NCBI GenBank assembly: GCA_003215555.1
Contig: QCKE01000002.1
Span: 1 to 64,000 of the forward strand
Source: Prochlorococcus sp. AG-409-K04
Lineage (GTDB): Bacteria > Cyanobacteriota > Cyanobacteriia > PCC-6307 > Cyanobiaceae
Length of the DNA: 64,000 nucleotides
Direction of reading: 5' to 3'
This document shows, in pieces, positions 47,424-58,282 of this stretch. The notes under the pieces were generated by a model. That model worked only from the letters and a program-made list of their open reading frames with translations. It was not told where the DNA came from and searched no databases. Positions within the stretch are counted from its first letter, which is position 1, and the number at the start of each line of letters is the position of its first letter. The translations under genes were made by a program, and so were the position numbers.

Positions 47424-48808
47424 TGATACAAGAAGCATCTATTATTTCTATTCAAAAACGAATGGCAGTAGGAGTGCCTATTGGAAAATTGGATGAACAG
47501 ATTGTCAGACGGTTGTGGTGGGCTGCCTTAGATATTTTGCAAGAACAAATTTTGTTGCCAATGAATTTAAAAAGAGGGTTGTGGCTTGCAGCCCCATTGC
47601 CTGCTTTATATGAATCAAAATTGTTAGAAGAACTTCAAGGTTGGGTTTGGACGCCTGAACATTTCCCTATCTTAAATTCTTCTTATGTAGGGTTGTTGCC
47701 TCCTTCATCTACGAGGACTCGTCATCAACAAAATATTTCACATCATGAGCGGTTTCAAAAATTGCATTTACGTCCTGAAGATGGCAATGATCCATTTTTG
47801 ATAATTATCACGAAAGAAGTACAAATCGCGCTTGCTTTAGAAGGTCAACCGGGTAAAAGAAACTTATTAATGAGAAGTGACCCTGAAACTTTGACAGATG
47901 TATTAAATATATTAGATCAACGTTTAAATATTGAGGGCCCTAAGCATAGCAAGGAATTTAGAGATTCATTATCCAACTTAGGTCAATTAAAAAGTAATGA
48001 GGATATTGCTAAAATTTTTTGGCCTTTAATCGCCTCAAGATTGGCAGGAATTGCACCAAGTTTAAATATACAGTCTTATCAAGAAATGCAGAGAAATGAA
48101 GATTTAGAAGGTCAACCGAATTTACAAAACTCTCTTTTGGAAGCACTTACTCATGAAATTCGAACCCCATTAACTACTATTAGAACTTTAATTCGTTCTC
48201 TTTTAAGAAGAAATGATTTTTCTTCTTTAGTCATTTCTCGATTGAAAGAAATAGATACGGAGTGCACTGAGCAAATTGATAGGTTTGGTTTGATATTTAA
48301 TGCTGTAGAGCTTGAAAAGAATCAAACGCGAAAATCTGATTTAGCTACAATTGATTTAGGAAATACTTTGGAAATATTATTTCCAGCTTGGGAACAACAA
48401 TTGCATAGGCGAGGTTTAAAACTTTGTTTGGATATAACGCCTGATTTGCCAAAGGTTCTTAGTGATCCAGAGCGTTTGGAGTTAATGCTTGGTGGCTTAA
48501 TTGATAGAAATACGAGAGGTATTGAACCTGGGGGAGTTCTTTTGTTAGAGTTGCGTCCAGCGGGCCAGCGTTTAAAACTAAAAATAACCAGTAATTTTTC
48601 TTCTGCAAAAGATAAAAAAAAGATTGAGGAAGCTTCTGTCCAAAATAATTCTGATTTAGGAACAGTTTTGAGTTGGAATCCAAATACAGGAAGTTTACAA
48701 TTGACTCAAGCTGCTACTCAAAGGCTTTTTGAAAGTTTAGGAGGAAGGTTGACGCGACAACGGGATAAAGGAATAACTATCTTTTTCCCTACTGCGGAAA
48801 GTCAATAA
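47423..48808 (+). CDS. Two-component sensor histidine kinase
   Basis: 461 residues without membrane segments. The dimerisation/phospho-acceptor helix contains LLEALTHEIRTPLTTIRTL (His about residue 246). The catalytic half has LSDPERLELMLGGLIDRNTR as an N-box-like segment, but no clear DxGxG box. Its C terminus (LTQAATQRLFESLGGRLTRQ) resembles a degenerate ATPase lid region. The N-terminal 230 residues are unlike common sensor domains but may sense a cytoplasmic signal. The GTG start shares one base with the rodA stop, so co-expression is expected. The cognate regulator is unknown. Confidence 0.83.
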   Translation: MIQEASIISIQKRMAVGVPIGKLDEQIVRRLWWAALDILQEQILLPMNLKRGLWLAAPLPALYESKLLEELQGWVWTPEHFPILNSSYVGLLPPSSTRTRHQQNISHHERFQKLHLRPEDGNDPFLIIITKEVQIALALEGQPGKRNLLMRSDPETLTDVLNILDQRLNIEGPKHSKEFRDSLSNLGQLKSNEDIAKIFWPLIASRLAGIAPSLNIQSYQEMQRNEDLEGQPNLQNSLLEALTHEIRTPLTTIRTLIRSLLRRNDFSSLVISRLKEIDTECTEQIDRFGLIFNAVELEKNQTRKSDLATIDLGNTLEILFPAWEQQLHRRGLKLCLDITPDLPKVLSDPERLELMLGGLIDRNTRGIEPGGVLLLELRPAGQRLKLKITSNFSSAKDKKKIEEASVQNNSDLGTVLSWNPNTGSLQLTQAATQRLFESLGGRLTRQRDKGITIFFPTAESQ

Positions 48809-48920
48809 TTTGTTGTTCTAATGTTGACTCGTGTGAAGGTTATGCTGACGAAGTGATAAAAGGTACAAAAGATAGTGCTACTTTCAACTTGTAACTGAAT
48901 GAAGAGTCTAAAGAACAACA

Positions 48921-49346
48921 ATGACTGAAGTTCTTCAAGGTAGCCTCCCTCAGAATATTGGCAGCACTGGTGGTCTTCTTAACTCTGCGGAGACTGAGGA
49001 AAAATACGCAATTACTTGGACGAGTAAGAAGTCGCAGGCTTTTGAGCTCCCTACAGGAGGTGCTGCAATGATGAATGAAGGGCAAAATATCATGTATTTT
49101 GCTAGGAAGGAGCAGTGCTTGGCATTAGGTACTCAATTGAGAACTTTTAAGCCAAGAATGGAAGATTACAAGATTTACAGGATTTTCCCCGGAGGAGAAA
49201 CTGAATATCTTCATCCTAAAGATGGGGTGTTTCCAGAAAAAGTAAATGAGGGTAGAGCAATCACCAATCACAATCCGCGCAGAATTGGCCAGAATCCAAA
49301 TCCTGCAAGTATAAAGTTCACTGACAAAAACACTTATGATTCTTGA
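48921..49346 (+). CDS. psaD: Photosystem I subunit II PsaD
   Basis: 141 residues, the cyanobacterial length. A peripheral stromal subunit that docks ferredoxin. Visible are [59 protein letters not shown] and [20 protein letters not shown], with the conserved basic C-terminal [11 protein letters not shown]. It follows the kinase after a 112-bp gap that must hold its own promoter. I found no convincing HLR1 (RpaB) repeat in it. Confidence 0.98.
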   Translation: MTEVLQGSLPQNIGSTGGLLNSAETEEKYAITWTSKKSQAFELPTGGAAMMNEGQNIMYFARKEQCLALGTQLRTFKPRMEDYKIYRIFPGGETEYLHPKDGVFPEKVNEGRAITNHNPRRIGQNPNPASIKFTDKNTYDS

Positions 49347-49411
49347 TCCGACAATATTCAATTAAATTCTGGTATCTTTTAAAAATAAGGCTGTATGTAA
49401 ATGGTTAATGA

Positions 49412-50935
49412 ATGCAAATATCTGATCGTGATTCATTTTTAGATGCTGCCTCTAGAGGCCTGAATTATATTCCACTTGTTCATACTTGGCCTGCAGATTT
49501 AGAAACTCCTCTTTCAACATGGATAAAAATTAGTGTAGATTCGCGTCCAGGTGTGTTGTTGGAGTCCATAGAGGGAGGAGAAACTTTAGGTAGATGGAGT
49601 GTTGTTGCTTCTGATCCTTTATGGATTGCTAGTGCAAGAGGTAAAAAATTAACTCTTTCCACTAGAAATGGGACGACTGAGCAACTCTCTGGAAATCCTT
49701 TTGAGCTTTTAAGAAAATTGTTAGAAACCTATAAATCTGAATTAATTCCTGGACTGCCTTCTTTGGGACAATTGTATGGAATGTGGGGATATGAATTGAT
49801 TAAATGGATTGAACCAAAGGTTCCTGTTCATTCATTTAAGGGAAAGCGTAAAAAAGTTCCAGATGGTGTATGGATGTTTATGGATAAGATTGTTATTTTT
49901 GATCAGGTCAAAAGATTGATTACTGCAGTATGTTATGGCGACTTAACAGTAGAAAAGTCCCCTGAAAAGGCTTATGAAATAGCCTCACAAGGAATAGAGA
50001 AAATAAATTATTTGATGACACAGTCTTTACCAAATATTCAACCTTTAAAATGGAACTCCACTTCAGAAATATCAAGTGCCATTGAAAGCAATTGGACTCA
50101 GCCAGATTTTGAAGATGCGGTAAAAAAAGTTAAAAAATACATTACTAAGGGCGATATTTTTCAACTTGTTTTGAGTCAAAAGTTTGAGACCAAAGTTCCT
50201 CACTCTCCTCTTGATTTATATAGGAGTTTGAGAATTGTCAATCCTTCTCCTTTTATGGCTTTTTATGATTTTGGGGATTGGCAATTGATTGGATCCAGTC
50301 CTGAAGTTATGGTTCAAGCAAAACCGGATCATCATGGAATCTTGGCAAGCCTAAGACCTATTGCTGGGACAAGGCCTAGAGGGAATTCAACGCAAGAAGA
50401 TTTAAAGCTGGAAGCTGAACTTTTAAGAGATCCCAAAGAAAGAGCGGAACACGTTATGCTCGTTGATTTAGGTCGAAATGACTTGGGTCGTGTATGTAAA
50501 GCTGGAACAGTTGCTGTGAAGGATTTAATGCTTATTGAAAGATATTCTCATGTGATGCATATAGTTAGTGAAGTACAAGGTTATTTAGATCCCCATAAGG
50601 ATATTTGGGATTTGTTGATGGCGTCATTTCCAGCTGGGACAGTTTCTGGTGCACCTAAGATACGGGCAATGCAATTGATCCACCAATTAGAATCCCATTC
50701 TAGAGGTCCTTACTCTGGTGTATATGGTTCTATGGATATCAATGGAGCTTTAAATACAGCAATTACTATTAGGACTATGATTGTATATGCCCAAGCCAAA
50801 GGATTTTCCAATGTTGAAGTTCAAGCAGGAGCTGGAGTCGTAGCAGATTCAATCCCAGAAAAAGAGTTTCAAGAAACTCTCAATAAAGCCAAAGGAATGT
50901 TTACTGCTTTGGCGTGTCTTGAAAAATCTGTTTGA
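49412..50935 (+). CDS. trpE: Anthranilate synthase component I
   Basis: 507 residues. It converts chorismate to anthranilate at the start of tryptophan synthesis. The N-terminal region has [20 protein letters not shown], the Trp-feedback ELLESxxxG-like site. The chorismate-binding domain has [43 protein letters not shown] and [18 protein letters not shown], all in order. The start is ATG; a gshA gene follows after 3 bp. trpE is not joined to trpG here. Confidence 0.96.
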   Translation: MQISDRDSFLDAASRGLNYIPLVHTWPADLETPLSTWIKISVDSRPGVLLESIEGGETLGRWSVVASDPLWIASARGKKLTLSTRNGTTEQLSGNPFELLRKLLETYKSELIPGLPSLGQLYGMWGYELIKWIEPKVPVHSFKGKRKKVPDGVWMFMDKIVIFDQVKRLITAVCYGDLTVEKSPEKAYEIASQGIEKINYLMTQSLPNIQPLKWNSTSEISSAIESNWTQPDFEDAVKKVKKYITKGDIFQLVLSQKFETKVPHSPLDLYRSLRIVNPSPFMAFYDFGDWQLIGSSPEVMVQAKPDHHGILASLRPIAGTRPRGNSTQEDLKLEAELLRDPKERAEHVMLVDLGRNDLGRVCKAGTVAVKDLMLIERYSHVMHIVSEVQGYLDPHKDIWDLLMASFPAGTVSGAPKIRAMQLIHQLESHSRGPYSGVYGSMDINGALNTAITIRTMIVYAQAKGFSNVEVQAGAGVVADSIPEKEFQETLNKAKGMFTALACLEKSV

Positions 50936-50938
50936 TTT

Positions 50939-52084
50939 ATGAAAGAATTTCTGTTGAAAGGTTTTGAAGTTGAACTCTTTACGGGTCTGAATTCTGGTAA
51001 ATCTATAGGTGTATCTGCTTTAGCATCTAAAGCTTTCCCAGATTTTGTTAAGGAGCCTGATCAACGTAATATCGAATATATTACACAGCCTGAAAAAGAC
51101 TACGGCAAGATAAAAGAACTGCTTTTGGAACCTCGTCGAAGATTAAGGGAGTGGTTAAGTTTAAGAGATTTAACTATCTTGCCTGGTAGTACATTAAGTT
51201 TAGGAGATAGCAAGAAATTTGAAAGATCTGATTTTTCCAATCCTTATCATGAATTTATTGAATCTAGTTATGGCAGTAAAGTTGTTACGGCAAGCGTGCA
51301 TATTAATTTAGGCATAAATGACTTATCAGATATTTTTGCAGCTTTAAGGCTTGTCAGATGTGAAGCTCCGCTTTTTTTATCCTTAAGTGCAAGCTCTCCT
51401 TTCTTAGATGGTTTGATTTCCGGGGCTCATTCACAAAGATGGCTTCAGTTTCCGAAAACACCTGTGAAAGCACCTTTGTTCGTTAATCATTCTGAATATG
51501 TCACGTGGACAGAAGAACAACTAAAACAGGGAATTATGTGGAATGAACGTCATTTTTGGGCCTCAGTTAGACCGAATGGTGTTAAGCGTCCTTATGAATT
51601 GAATAGATTGGAGCTTCGCATCTGTGATTTGATTACTGATTGCGATTTATTGATAGCTATTACGGTCTTACTCGAGCTAAGAATTATGAGTCTATTGAGT
51701 AATCTAGGTCGATTAGATCCATTGAAAATCAGTAAATTTAGCTTGACTGAGCTTGCTGATTTATGTGATAAGAATGAAGAGGCAACTGCTAGGAATAGTT
51801 TGGATGCAGTGTTACATCATTGGGAAGATGGCAAAACGATTACTTGCCGAGATTGGATTTCGAAGATTGTTGAAGAAGTTACTCCTTTAGCAATTGAACT
51901 AAATGTTCTTTCTCTCTTGAAGCCTATTAGAGAGGTTTTGGAGGAGGGTAACCAATCCATGAAATGGTTGAAATCATTTTCAGAAGGATTATCCATCCCT
52001 GTTCTGCTTAATGATTCCATTCAAGCAATGGTGCGGGAAGAAAACCTCTTCCTAAAACAGCACATAGACTTGGGTTGCTCATGA
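50939..52084 (+). CDS. gshA: Glutamate-cysteine ligase, cyanobacterial type
   Basis: 381 residues. The N-terminal [20 protein letters not shown] and the [20 protein letters not shown] stretch match the cyanobacterial gamma-glutamylcysteine synthetase family (GCS2-like fold). It makes gamma-glutamylcysteine from Glu, Cys and ATP for glutathione synthesis. The central [19 protein letters not shown] and [14 protein letters not shown] segments are also typical. The start lies 3 bp after trpE, and its stop overlaps the ATG of ppc (ATGA). The three genes trpE-gshA-ppc are therefore a tight operon. Confidence 0.9.
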   Translation: MKEFLLKGFEVELFTGLNSGKSIGVSALASKAFPDFVKEPDQRNIEYITQPEKDYGKIKELLLEPRRRLREWLSLRDLTILPGSTLSLGDSKKFERSDFSNPYHEFIESSYGSKVVTASVHINLGINDLSDIFAALRLVRCEAPLFLSLSASSPFLDGLISGAHSQRWLQFPKTPVKAPLFVNHSEYVTWTEEQLKQGIMWNERHFWASVRPNGVKRPYELNRLELRICDLITDCDLLIAITVLLELRIMSLLSNLGRLDPLKISKFSLTELADLCDKNEEATARNSLDAVLHHWEDGKTITCRDWISKIVEEVTPLAIELNVLSLLKPIREVLEEGNQSMKWLKSFSEGLSIPVLLNDSIQAMVREENLFLKQHIDLGCS

Positions 52085-55000
52085 CTACTCCTCAACAACT
52101 TTCTATGTCTCAATCATCTGGAAAATCTAATATTGATAATGAAGCAAGACCAATATTAGCTGATCAGATTTCTGGACGGTTGCTGCAAGATCGTTTGGAG
52201 TTGGTTGAGGATCTTTGGGAAACTGTTGTACGAAGTGAATGTCCTTCAGGTCAAGCAGATCGTTTGCTCAAATTAAAGATATTGAGTAATTCAATTGATC
52301 GTGAAGGCCATAAACGCACCAATCAAATTAATGAGATTGTCTCTTTGATTGGTGATATGGATCTAGCTGAGGCTATTGCTGCAGCCAGAGCATTTTCTTT
52401 ATATTTCCAGCTGGTCAATATTTTGGAACAACGCATTGAAGAGGATAGTTATTTAGAAACTATTAGCTCGGGATTAGTAGTAGATAATTCGAAAGAACCA
52501 ATTGATCCTTTTGCTCCGCCGTTAGCAAGTCAATCTTCACCGGCAACTTTTAGAGAATTATTTGAACGCTTGAGACAATTAAATGTTCCCCCTGGACAAT
52601 TGGAAGAACTGCTTAGAGAGATGGATATTCGACTTGTCTTTACAGCCCATCCAACAGAAATTGTTAGACATACTGTGAGACATAAGCAAACTCGTGTTGC
52701 AAGTTTATTACAGCAATTGCAATCCGATAAGTTAATTTCTGCCTCAGAAAAGGCAAGTCTCAGATTGCAATTAGAAGAAGAGATCACATTGTGGTGGCGT
52801 ACTGATGAGTTACATCAATTTAAACCATCGGTTTTAGATGAAGTTGACTATGCCCTTCATTATTTCCAACAGGTTTTATTTGATGCTATGCCTCAATTAA
52901 GACGACGAATATGTGCATCATTATCACGCACTTACCCGGATGTGGATATTCCCAAGGAAGCCTTTTGTACCTTTGGTTCTTGGGTTGGATCTGATAGGGA
53001 TGGCAATCCTTCAGTTACACCGGAAATCACATGGAGAACAGCATGCTATCAGCGACAGTTGATGTTGGATTTATATATTAATTCTGTTCAGGAATTGCGC
53101 GATCAACTGAGTATTTCTATGCAATGGAGTCAAGTTGGAGCACAACTCCTTGAATCTTTAGAGATGGAACGTGTAAGATTTCCTCATATTTATGAGGAGC
53201 GGGCAGCAAGATATAGATTAGAACCTTATCGATTAAAATTAAGTTATACTTTAGAGAGATTAAGGCTTACTAAGCAACGAAATCAGGAATTATCAAGTGC
53301 TGGTTGGGAGACCTCTTTGGAGAGTCATAATTCGTCTATAAATTTATCAGATGACCTTCATTACAGTTCAATTGATGAGTTTTTAAATGATTTAGAGCTT
53401 ATTCGAAATAGTTTGGTAATGACGAATCTTAGTTGTGAGCATTTAGATACTCTCTTGACGCAGGTTAATATTTTTTGGTTTCTCTTTAGCCAGTCTTGAT
53501 ATTCGGCAGGAAAGTAGTAGGCATAGTGAAGCAATTGATGAATTAACAAATTATTTAAATCTCAGTCAAAGTTATTTAGAGATGGATGAAGACGCGAAAG
53601 TTAAATGGTTAATTGCTGAGCTGAAAACTTTAAGACCATTAATTCCATCTGCTGTGCAGTGGTCACAAAGTACAGAAGAAACATTTTCGGTCTTTAGAAT
53701 GCTGAATCGTTTGCAGAAAGAGTTTGGAAGTCGTATATGTCGTTCTTATGTAATTTCGATGAGTCATTCAGTCTCTGACCTTTTAGAGGTTTTACTTCTA
53801 GCTAAAGAGTTTGGATTAGTGGATCTTTCTAGAGAAATATCTGAGTTATTAGTAATTCCCTTATTTGAGACTGTAGAGGACTTGCAACGAGCTCCATCAG
53901 TTATGGAAGAGTTGTTTAGTACAAAAATCTATAAGAAGTTATTACCTAAAGTCGGGGAAAAATTACAGCCATTACAAGAGCTTATGCTTGGTTACTCGGA
54001 TAGTAATAAAGATTCAGGATTTTTGTCTAGCAATTGGGAAATATATCAGGCACAGATTGCACTTCAAAATTTGGCTAGTAGGCATGATATTGCATTACGG
54101 TTGTTTCATGGGCGAGGTGGTTCAGTGGGAAGAGGTGGAGGTCCAGCTTATCAGGCAATATTAGCGCAACCTAGCGGAACATTAAAAGGTCGGATAAAAA
54201 TCACTGAACAAGGTGAAGTGCTTGCTTCTAAATATAGTCTTCCAGAATTAGCCCTTTATAATCTTGAAACTGTTACCACTGCTGTCTTGCAGAATAGTTT
54301 GGTGACGAATCAATTAGATATGACTCCCAGTTGGAATCGACTAATGACAAGATTGGCCGAACGATCTCGTAAGCATTATCGTGCTTTAGTTCATGAGAAT
54401 CCAGATTTAGTTGCTTTCTTTCAAGAAGTAACTCCCATTGAAGAAATTAGTAAGTTGCAAATTTCTAGTCGTCCAGCACGTAGGAAAACAGGTTCAAAGG
54501 ATCTTTCAAGTTTAAGAGCTATACCTTGGGTTTTTGGTTGGACACAGAGTCGTTTCCTTTTGCCAAGTTGGTTTGGTGTGGGCACAGCTTTAGAACAAGA
54601 ACTGAAAAGTGATCTGAATCAATTGGATTCACTTAGGTTGCTTAATCAACGTTGGCCTTTCTTTAGAATGTTGATATCAAAAGTTGAGATGACTTTATCT
54701 AAAGTAGATCTAGAGGTGGCTCATCATTATATGACTACTCTTGGGAGTGATAAGAATCGGGAGCAATTTCAGGAAATTTTTTCCATTATATCCAAAGAGT
54801 ATAATCTCACTAAAAGTTTGGTATTGGAAATTACTGGCAAGTCACATTTATTAAGTGCCGACCCTGCATTGCAATTATCTGTCAATTTGCGAAATCGTAC
54901 TATTATCCCTTTGGGATTTCTTCAAGTAGCTCTATTGCGTAGATTACGTGAACAAAATCGTCAACCTCCTATTAGTGAGACTATGATGAATGAAAATGAT

Positions 55001-55090
55001 GGTGGGCGTACTTATAGCAGAAGTGAATTATTGAGAGGTGCCTTGTTGACGATTAATGGTATTGCTGCAGGTATGCGTAACACAGGTTGA
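52081..55090 (+). pseudogene. ppc: Phosphoenolpyruvate carboxylase, interrupted by a +1 frameshift in a T6 run
   Basis: Residues 1-472 read from the ATG at 52081, with the catalytic-His segment [18 protein letters not shown]. The frame then breaks in a run of six T at 53471-53476. With five T it reads [20 protein letters not shown], the conserved PEPC sequence, and continues to 55090 through [19 protein letters not shown] and [19 protein letters not shown], giving about 1002 residues. The rest is intact to the C-terminal [19 protein letters not shown] makes oxaloacetate and is normally indispensable in cyanobacteria. A sequencing error is the simplest cause. It overlaps gshA by four bases. 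Confidence 0.93.
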
Positions 55091-55093
55091 GGT

Positions 55094-55543
55094 TTGTTTT
55101 CCTTTAACAGTTCTAAATCTTTCAAGCTGCCTTTAGACTTCATATTGGAGTTAAATGATGCGCCTTCTCCACAAGAGCTGAATCGTTTGCTTGCACGGTG
55201 CAATTCAGATACTTACTCTCCTCAAAAATTATCCAAGGCATTAAACAATAGTTTTTGTAATCTTTCTATTTTGGAAAAACAAACTAAAAAACTCTTTGGT
55301 TTTGTGCGAATAACCACTGATCTGGGCTTAAATGCAAATCTTTGGGATTTAGCGGCTTTAAAGGGACAGCATCAAAAACAATTTTTAAGTGTTTTGATTT
55401 ATCAATCTCTTTTGATAATTAGAAGAGATTTACCGGGGTGTAGTGTTTCTATAGCTGCTCCATCAATTGCACTTCAGATTTTAGAAAATGAGGGTTTCAT
55501 TGTTGATCCAGGGGGAATACGAGCTATGGCCTATCGAATTTAA
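55094..55543 (+). CDS. GNAT-like acetyltransferase family protein
   Basis: 149 residues. The order of elements suits a GNAT fold: an N-terminal strand region (DFILELNDAPSPQEL), a short helix pair, KKLFGFVRITTDLGLNANLWDLAALKG, a helix near QKQFLSVLIYQSLLIIRRDL, and a final SVSIAAPSIALQILENEGF strand. The acetyl-CoA loop is not well conserved, and I cannot name the substrate. The start appears to be TTG at 55094, 3 bp after ppc, so it is probably co-transcribed. Confidence 0.7.
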   Translation: MFSFNSSKSFKLPLDFILELNDAPSPQELNRLLARCNSDTYSPQKLSKALNNSFCNLSILEKQTKKLFGFVRITTDLGLNANLWDLAALKGQHQKQFLSVLIYQSLLIIRRDLPGCSVSIAAPSIALQILENEGFIVDPGGIRAMAYRI

Positions 55544-55562
55544 AGTAATTGTTTGTTGTGAA

Positions 55563-55636
55563 CGAGCATGGAGGGACTCGAACCCCCGACTCTCAGAACC
55601 GGAATCTGATGCTCTATCCAACTGAGCTACATGCCC
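55563..55636 (-). tRNA. tRNA-Arg (anticodon CCG)
   Basis: A 74-nt cloverleaf on the minus strand. Acceptor GGGCATG/CATGCTC (one G-T pair), D arm GCTC AGTTGGATA GAGC, anticodon loop TTCCGGT (anticodon CCG), T arm GGGGG TTCGAGT CCCTC, discriminator G. It reads CGG. No CCA is encoded. It sits between the GNAT-like gene and recF, opposite to both. Confidence 0.97.
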
Positions 55637-55714
55637 ACAGCGATTTATATGCCGCAAGATGAGAACTAATTAAGTCTCAATAGAGCTAGTTTACCTAAAG
55701 GTGCAACAAGTAAG

Positions 55715-56827
55715 ATTAGTCTTCAGCAACTAGAGCTGCATAATTTTCGCAGTTACAGACACTTACAACTGACACTAAATGAAAAACGCCTTTTAGTGAT
55801 TGGTCCTAATGGTGTTGGGAAATCAAATCTTTTGGAAGCTATAGAGTTGCTTGGTAGTCTGCGTTCGCATCGTTGTAAGAGTGATCAAGATCTTGTTTTT
55901 TGGAATGAAAACAAGGCAATTGTTAGTGCTACTACTACTCATTGTGAAAAAATTGCCTTGGAATTTAGAAAAGGTATAGGCAGAAGAGCATATAGAAATG
56001 GTCAATATTTACCAAGACAATTGGATTTACTCGGGTCATTAAGGTGTGTAGGATTTAGTGCACTTGATTTAACATTAGTCAGAGGTGAGCCGGCATTACG
56101 TAGAAATTGGTTGGATAGAGTAGTTCAGCAATTGGAGCCAATTTACGGTGATTTGATAACACGTTTTAGTAGATTGTTACGTCAAAGAAATCAGTTATGG
56201 AAGCATTGCAAAAATTTTAATAAAGAAGATCTGAATGGTTTGTTAAATACGTTTGATGAACAAATGGCACTTGTGAGCACACGTATTCATCGTCGTCGGA
56301 GCCGAGCTTTAAAACATCTGCAGCCACTAGCTTCTGCATGGCAAGAACGTTTAAGTAATGGATTAGAACATTTAGACCTTAAGTATCTTGCCGGTAGCAA
56401 CTTGGCTGGAAAAGAGGATGAATTGACTTGGAGGGTGTCGATTGAAAACCAACTATTGGAGCAAAGGAGCGATGAAGAGAAATTGGGTGTCTGTCGAGTG
56501 GGTCCTCATCGAGATGAGATCATATTTATTTTGAATGATGTACAAGCTCGTAAGTATGCTTCTGCAGGCCAGCAACGCACTCTTGTATTGGCATTGAAGT
56601 TAGCTGAGTTGGAATTGGTAGGTGAGATGTATGACGAGCCTCCAGTTTTGGTTTTAGATGATGTCTTTGCTGAACTTGATCCCACTCGTCAGCTTTTGCT
56701 TCTTGAGGCAGTTGGAGATAATCATCAGTGCTTGATCAGTTCTACTCATTTAGATGCATTTGAAGGTAATTGGAGAAAAGGATCTCAAATTTTTGAATTG
56801 CCTCTTGGTAAAGATGAAATTTTCTAA
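55715..56827 (+). CDS. recF: DNA replication/repair protein RecF, start codon unclear
   Basis: About 370 residues. An SMC-like ATPase that loads RecA at gaps. Walker [10 protein letters not shown] and Walker [14 protein letters not shown] are present, with the ABC signature in [17 protein letters not shown]. Homologues start just before [15 protein letters not shown], in frame from about 55715, but no ATG, GTG or TTG precedes it after the last stop codon (55667). The first usual start is GTG at 55796, which would delete the first strand of the fold. Either ATT at 55715 is used, or a base is missing or added upstream. Confidence 0.88.
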   Translation: MSLQQLELHNFRSYRHLQLTLNEKRLLVIGPNGVGKSNLLEAIELLGSLRSHRCKSDQDLVFWNENKAIVSATTTHCEKIALEFRKGIGRRAYRNGQYLPRQLDLLGSLRCVGFSALDLTLVRGEPALRRNWLDRVVQQLEPIYGDLITRFSRLLRQRNQLWKHCKNFNKEDLNGLLNTFDEQMALVSTRIHRRRSRALKHLQPLASAWQERLSNGLEHLDLKYLAGSNLAGKEDELTWRVSIENQLLEQRSDEEKLGVCRVGPHRDEIIFILNDVQARKYASAGQQRTLVLALKLAELELVGEMYDEPPVLVLDDVFAELDPTRQLLLLEAVGDNHQCLISSTHLDAFEGNWRKGSQIFELPLGKDEIF

Positions 56828-56872
56828 GTCAGTCCAATGTGTGAAGGTTTATCGTAAAGTAACAAAATCAGT

Positions 56873-57328
56873 ATGTATTTTATTCGCTCAGAATCTGAAA
56901 GAGAAATGAAGGAAAAAGGACATTTGTTGCCAGTCCATACTATTTGCAAGACCTCAATGCAAGGAAAGCATTGTATCCTTGAGTTATATGGTTGTGATCA
57001 ATTGATATTGAACAATGAAAATCTTATAAAAATTAGCCTTCAAAATGCTGCAGAAGTTGCTGGTGCAACATTATTGAAAATGGTTACTCATAGTTTTTCA
57101 CCGCAGGGGGTAACAGGCTTGGCATTATTATCTGAGTCTCATATCTCTATTCATACTTGGCCTGAAAGTCAGTATGCTGCAATCGATGTTTTTACCTGTG
57201 GAATGCGAACTTCACCAGAGAAAGCTTGTCAATTTTTGGTAAAAGAGTTTCGTGCAAAAAAATTTTCTTTGAAAAGCTTTTTTCGAGAAACATCACTGAA
57301 AAATGACTCTTTGATGAGGCTACCTTGA
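56873..57328 (+). CDS. speD: S-adenosylmethionine decarboxylase proenzyme
   Basis: 151 residues, the prokaryotic class 1B form. The processing site is in [13 protein letters not shown] (cleavage before the Ser that becomes the pyruvoyl group, about residue 90). CTCG-type catalytic Cys appears in [13 protein letters not shown]. It provides decarboxylated AdoMet for spermidine synthesis. It follows recF by about 45 bp and converges with the LarE-like gene, about 40 bp between the stops. Confidence 0.95.
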   Translation: MYFIRSESEREMKEKGHLLPVHTICKTSMQGKHCILELYGCDQLILNNENLIKISLQNAAEVAGATLLKMVTHSFSPQGVTGLALLSESHISIHTWPESQYAAIDVFTCGMRTSPEKACQFLVKEFRAKKFSLKSFFRETSLKNDSLMRLP

Positions 57329-57367
57329 GTCTGATTGATTACTTTTTCATAAATGTATAAAGAATAA

Positions 57368-58210
57368 TTATTGATTTTGAATATCCCTGTTCAATTTCCC
57401 ACTTTCTAGTCCCTCCATATCAATGCTTATTATTGAGAATCCAATTGATAAGAAGAAATCAATCGTGCGTTGTCTGTTTGTACTAAGTAATAAATCTTTA
57501 ATGCGGTCAGGTGGAACTTCTATTCTTCCAACACATCCTTGAATGCGCACCCTAACTGTTGGGAAGCCTTCATCAATTAACCATTTTTCTGCTTTAGCGA
57601 CTTGCTTTAGCCTTGATGAAGAAATGGTTTCTCCATAGGGGAAGCGAGAAGCTAAGCATGGTTGAGCAGGTTTGTCCCACCACGGAAAGCCAAGGGCTTT
57701 GGAAATCTCTCTAATAGATTTTTTGTTTATCTTTAATTCTGCTAGCGGAGATCGCACGCCTGCAAGATTAGCTGCTTTAATTCCTGGTCGGTAATCTGAT
57801 ATATCATCTGCATTTACTCCATCAATGACCTGTGCATTCGAAAAAGTTTTTGCCATACGTTTGAGGTTCTTATGTAGTTCGGTTTTACACGCAAAACATC
57901 TATTGGTTGGGTTGTTGGTGTAATTAGTATCTTGTAATTCATTAGTATTACATTCTTGATGGCTAATTCCAATCCATTTTGCTTGTATCCGTGCTTCGTC
58001 AAGAAGGTATTCCGCGAGAGCAGGTGATACACCAGTAATTGCTATTGCTTCTGACCCTAATTGTTCTTTTGCAATTGCAGCTATGAGAGAACTATCCACT
58101 CCCCCTGAATAAGCAACACATACTTGGTTGAAACTTTTAATTAATTCTCGTAAAAGATCAAGTTCTTTGATTTGAGACTTTGCAAGTTGCTCTTGTAGCT
58201 TTAGCATCAT
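57368..58210 (-). CDS. LarE-like ATP-dependent sulfur transferase (PP-loop family)
   Basis: 280 residues. The PP-loop VAYSGGVDSSLIAAI lies near residue 33. NRCFACKTELHKNLKRMA gives a CxxC pair, and the QPCLASRFPYGETIS segment carries a third conserved Cys. This matches the LarE/TIGR00268 family. LarE supplies sulfur for the nickel-pincer cofactor of lactate racemase. Whether this one does so is unknown, because larA, larB and larC are not in the window and such proteins are widespread in cyanobacteria. It is divergent from the corrinoid adenosyltransferase gene. Confidence 0.83.
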   Translation of the reverse strand: MMLKLQEQLAKSQIKELDLLRELIKSFNQVCVAYSGGVDSSLIAAIAKEQLGSEAIAITGVSPALAEYLLDEARIQAKWIGISHQECNTNELQDTNYTNNPTNRCFACKTELHKNLKRMAKTFSNAQVIDGVNADDISDYRPGIKAANLAGVRSPLAELKINKKSIREISKALGFPWWDKPAQPCLASRFPYGETISSSRLKQVAKAEKWLIDEGFPTVRVRIQGCVGRIEVPPDRIKDLLLSTNRQRTIDFFLSIGFSIISIDMEGLESGKLNRDIQNQ

Positions 58211-58282
58211 GTTCTAAGCCTTTCATTGAAGATTATCTTCATTCGTTTACCTGGTTAAGATCTTTTAAAGAAGGAATTATTA

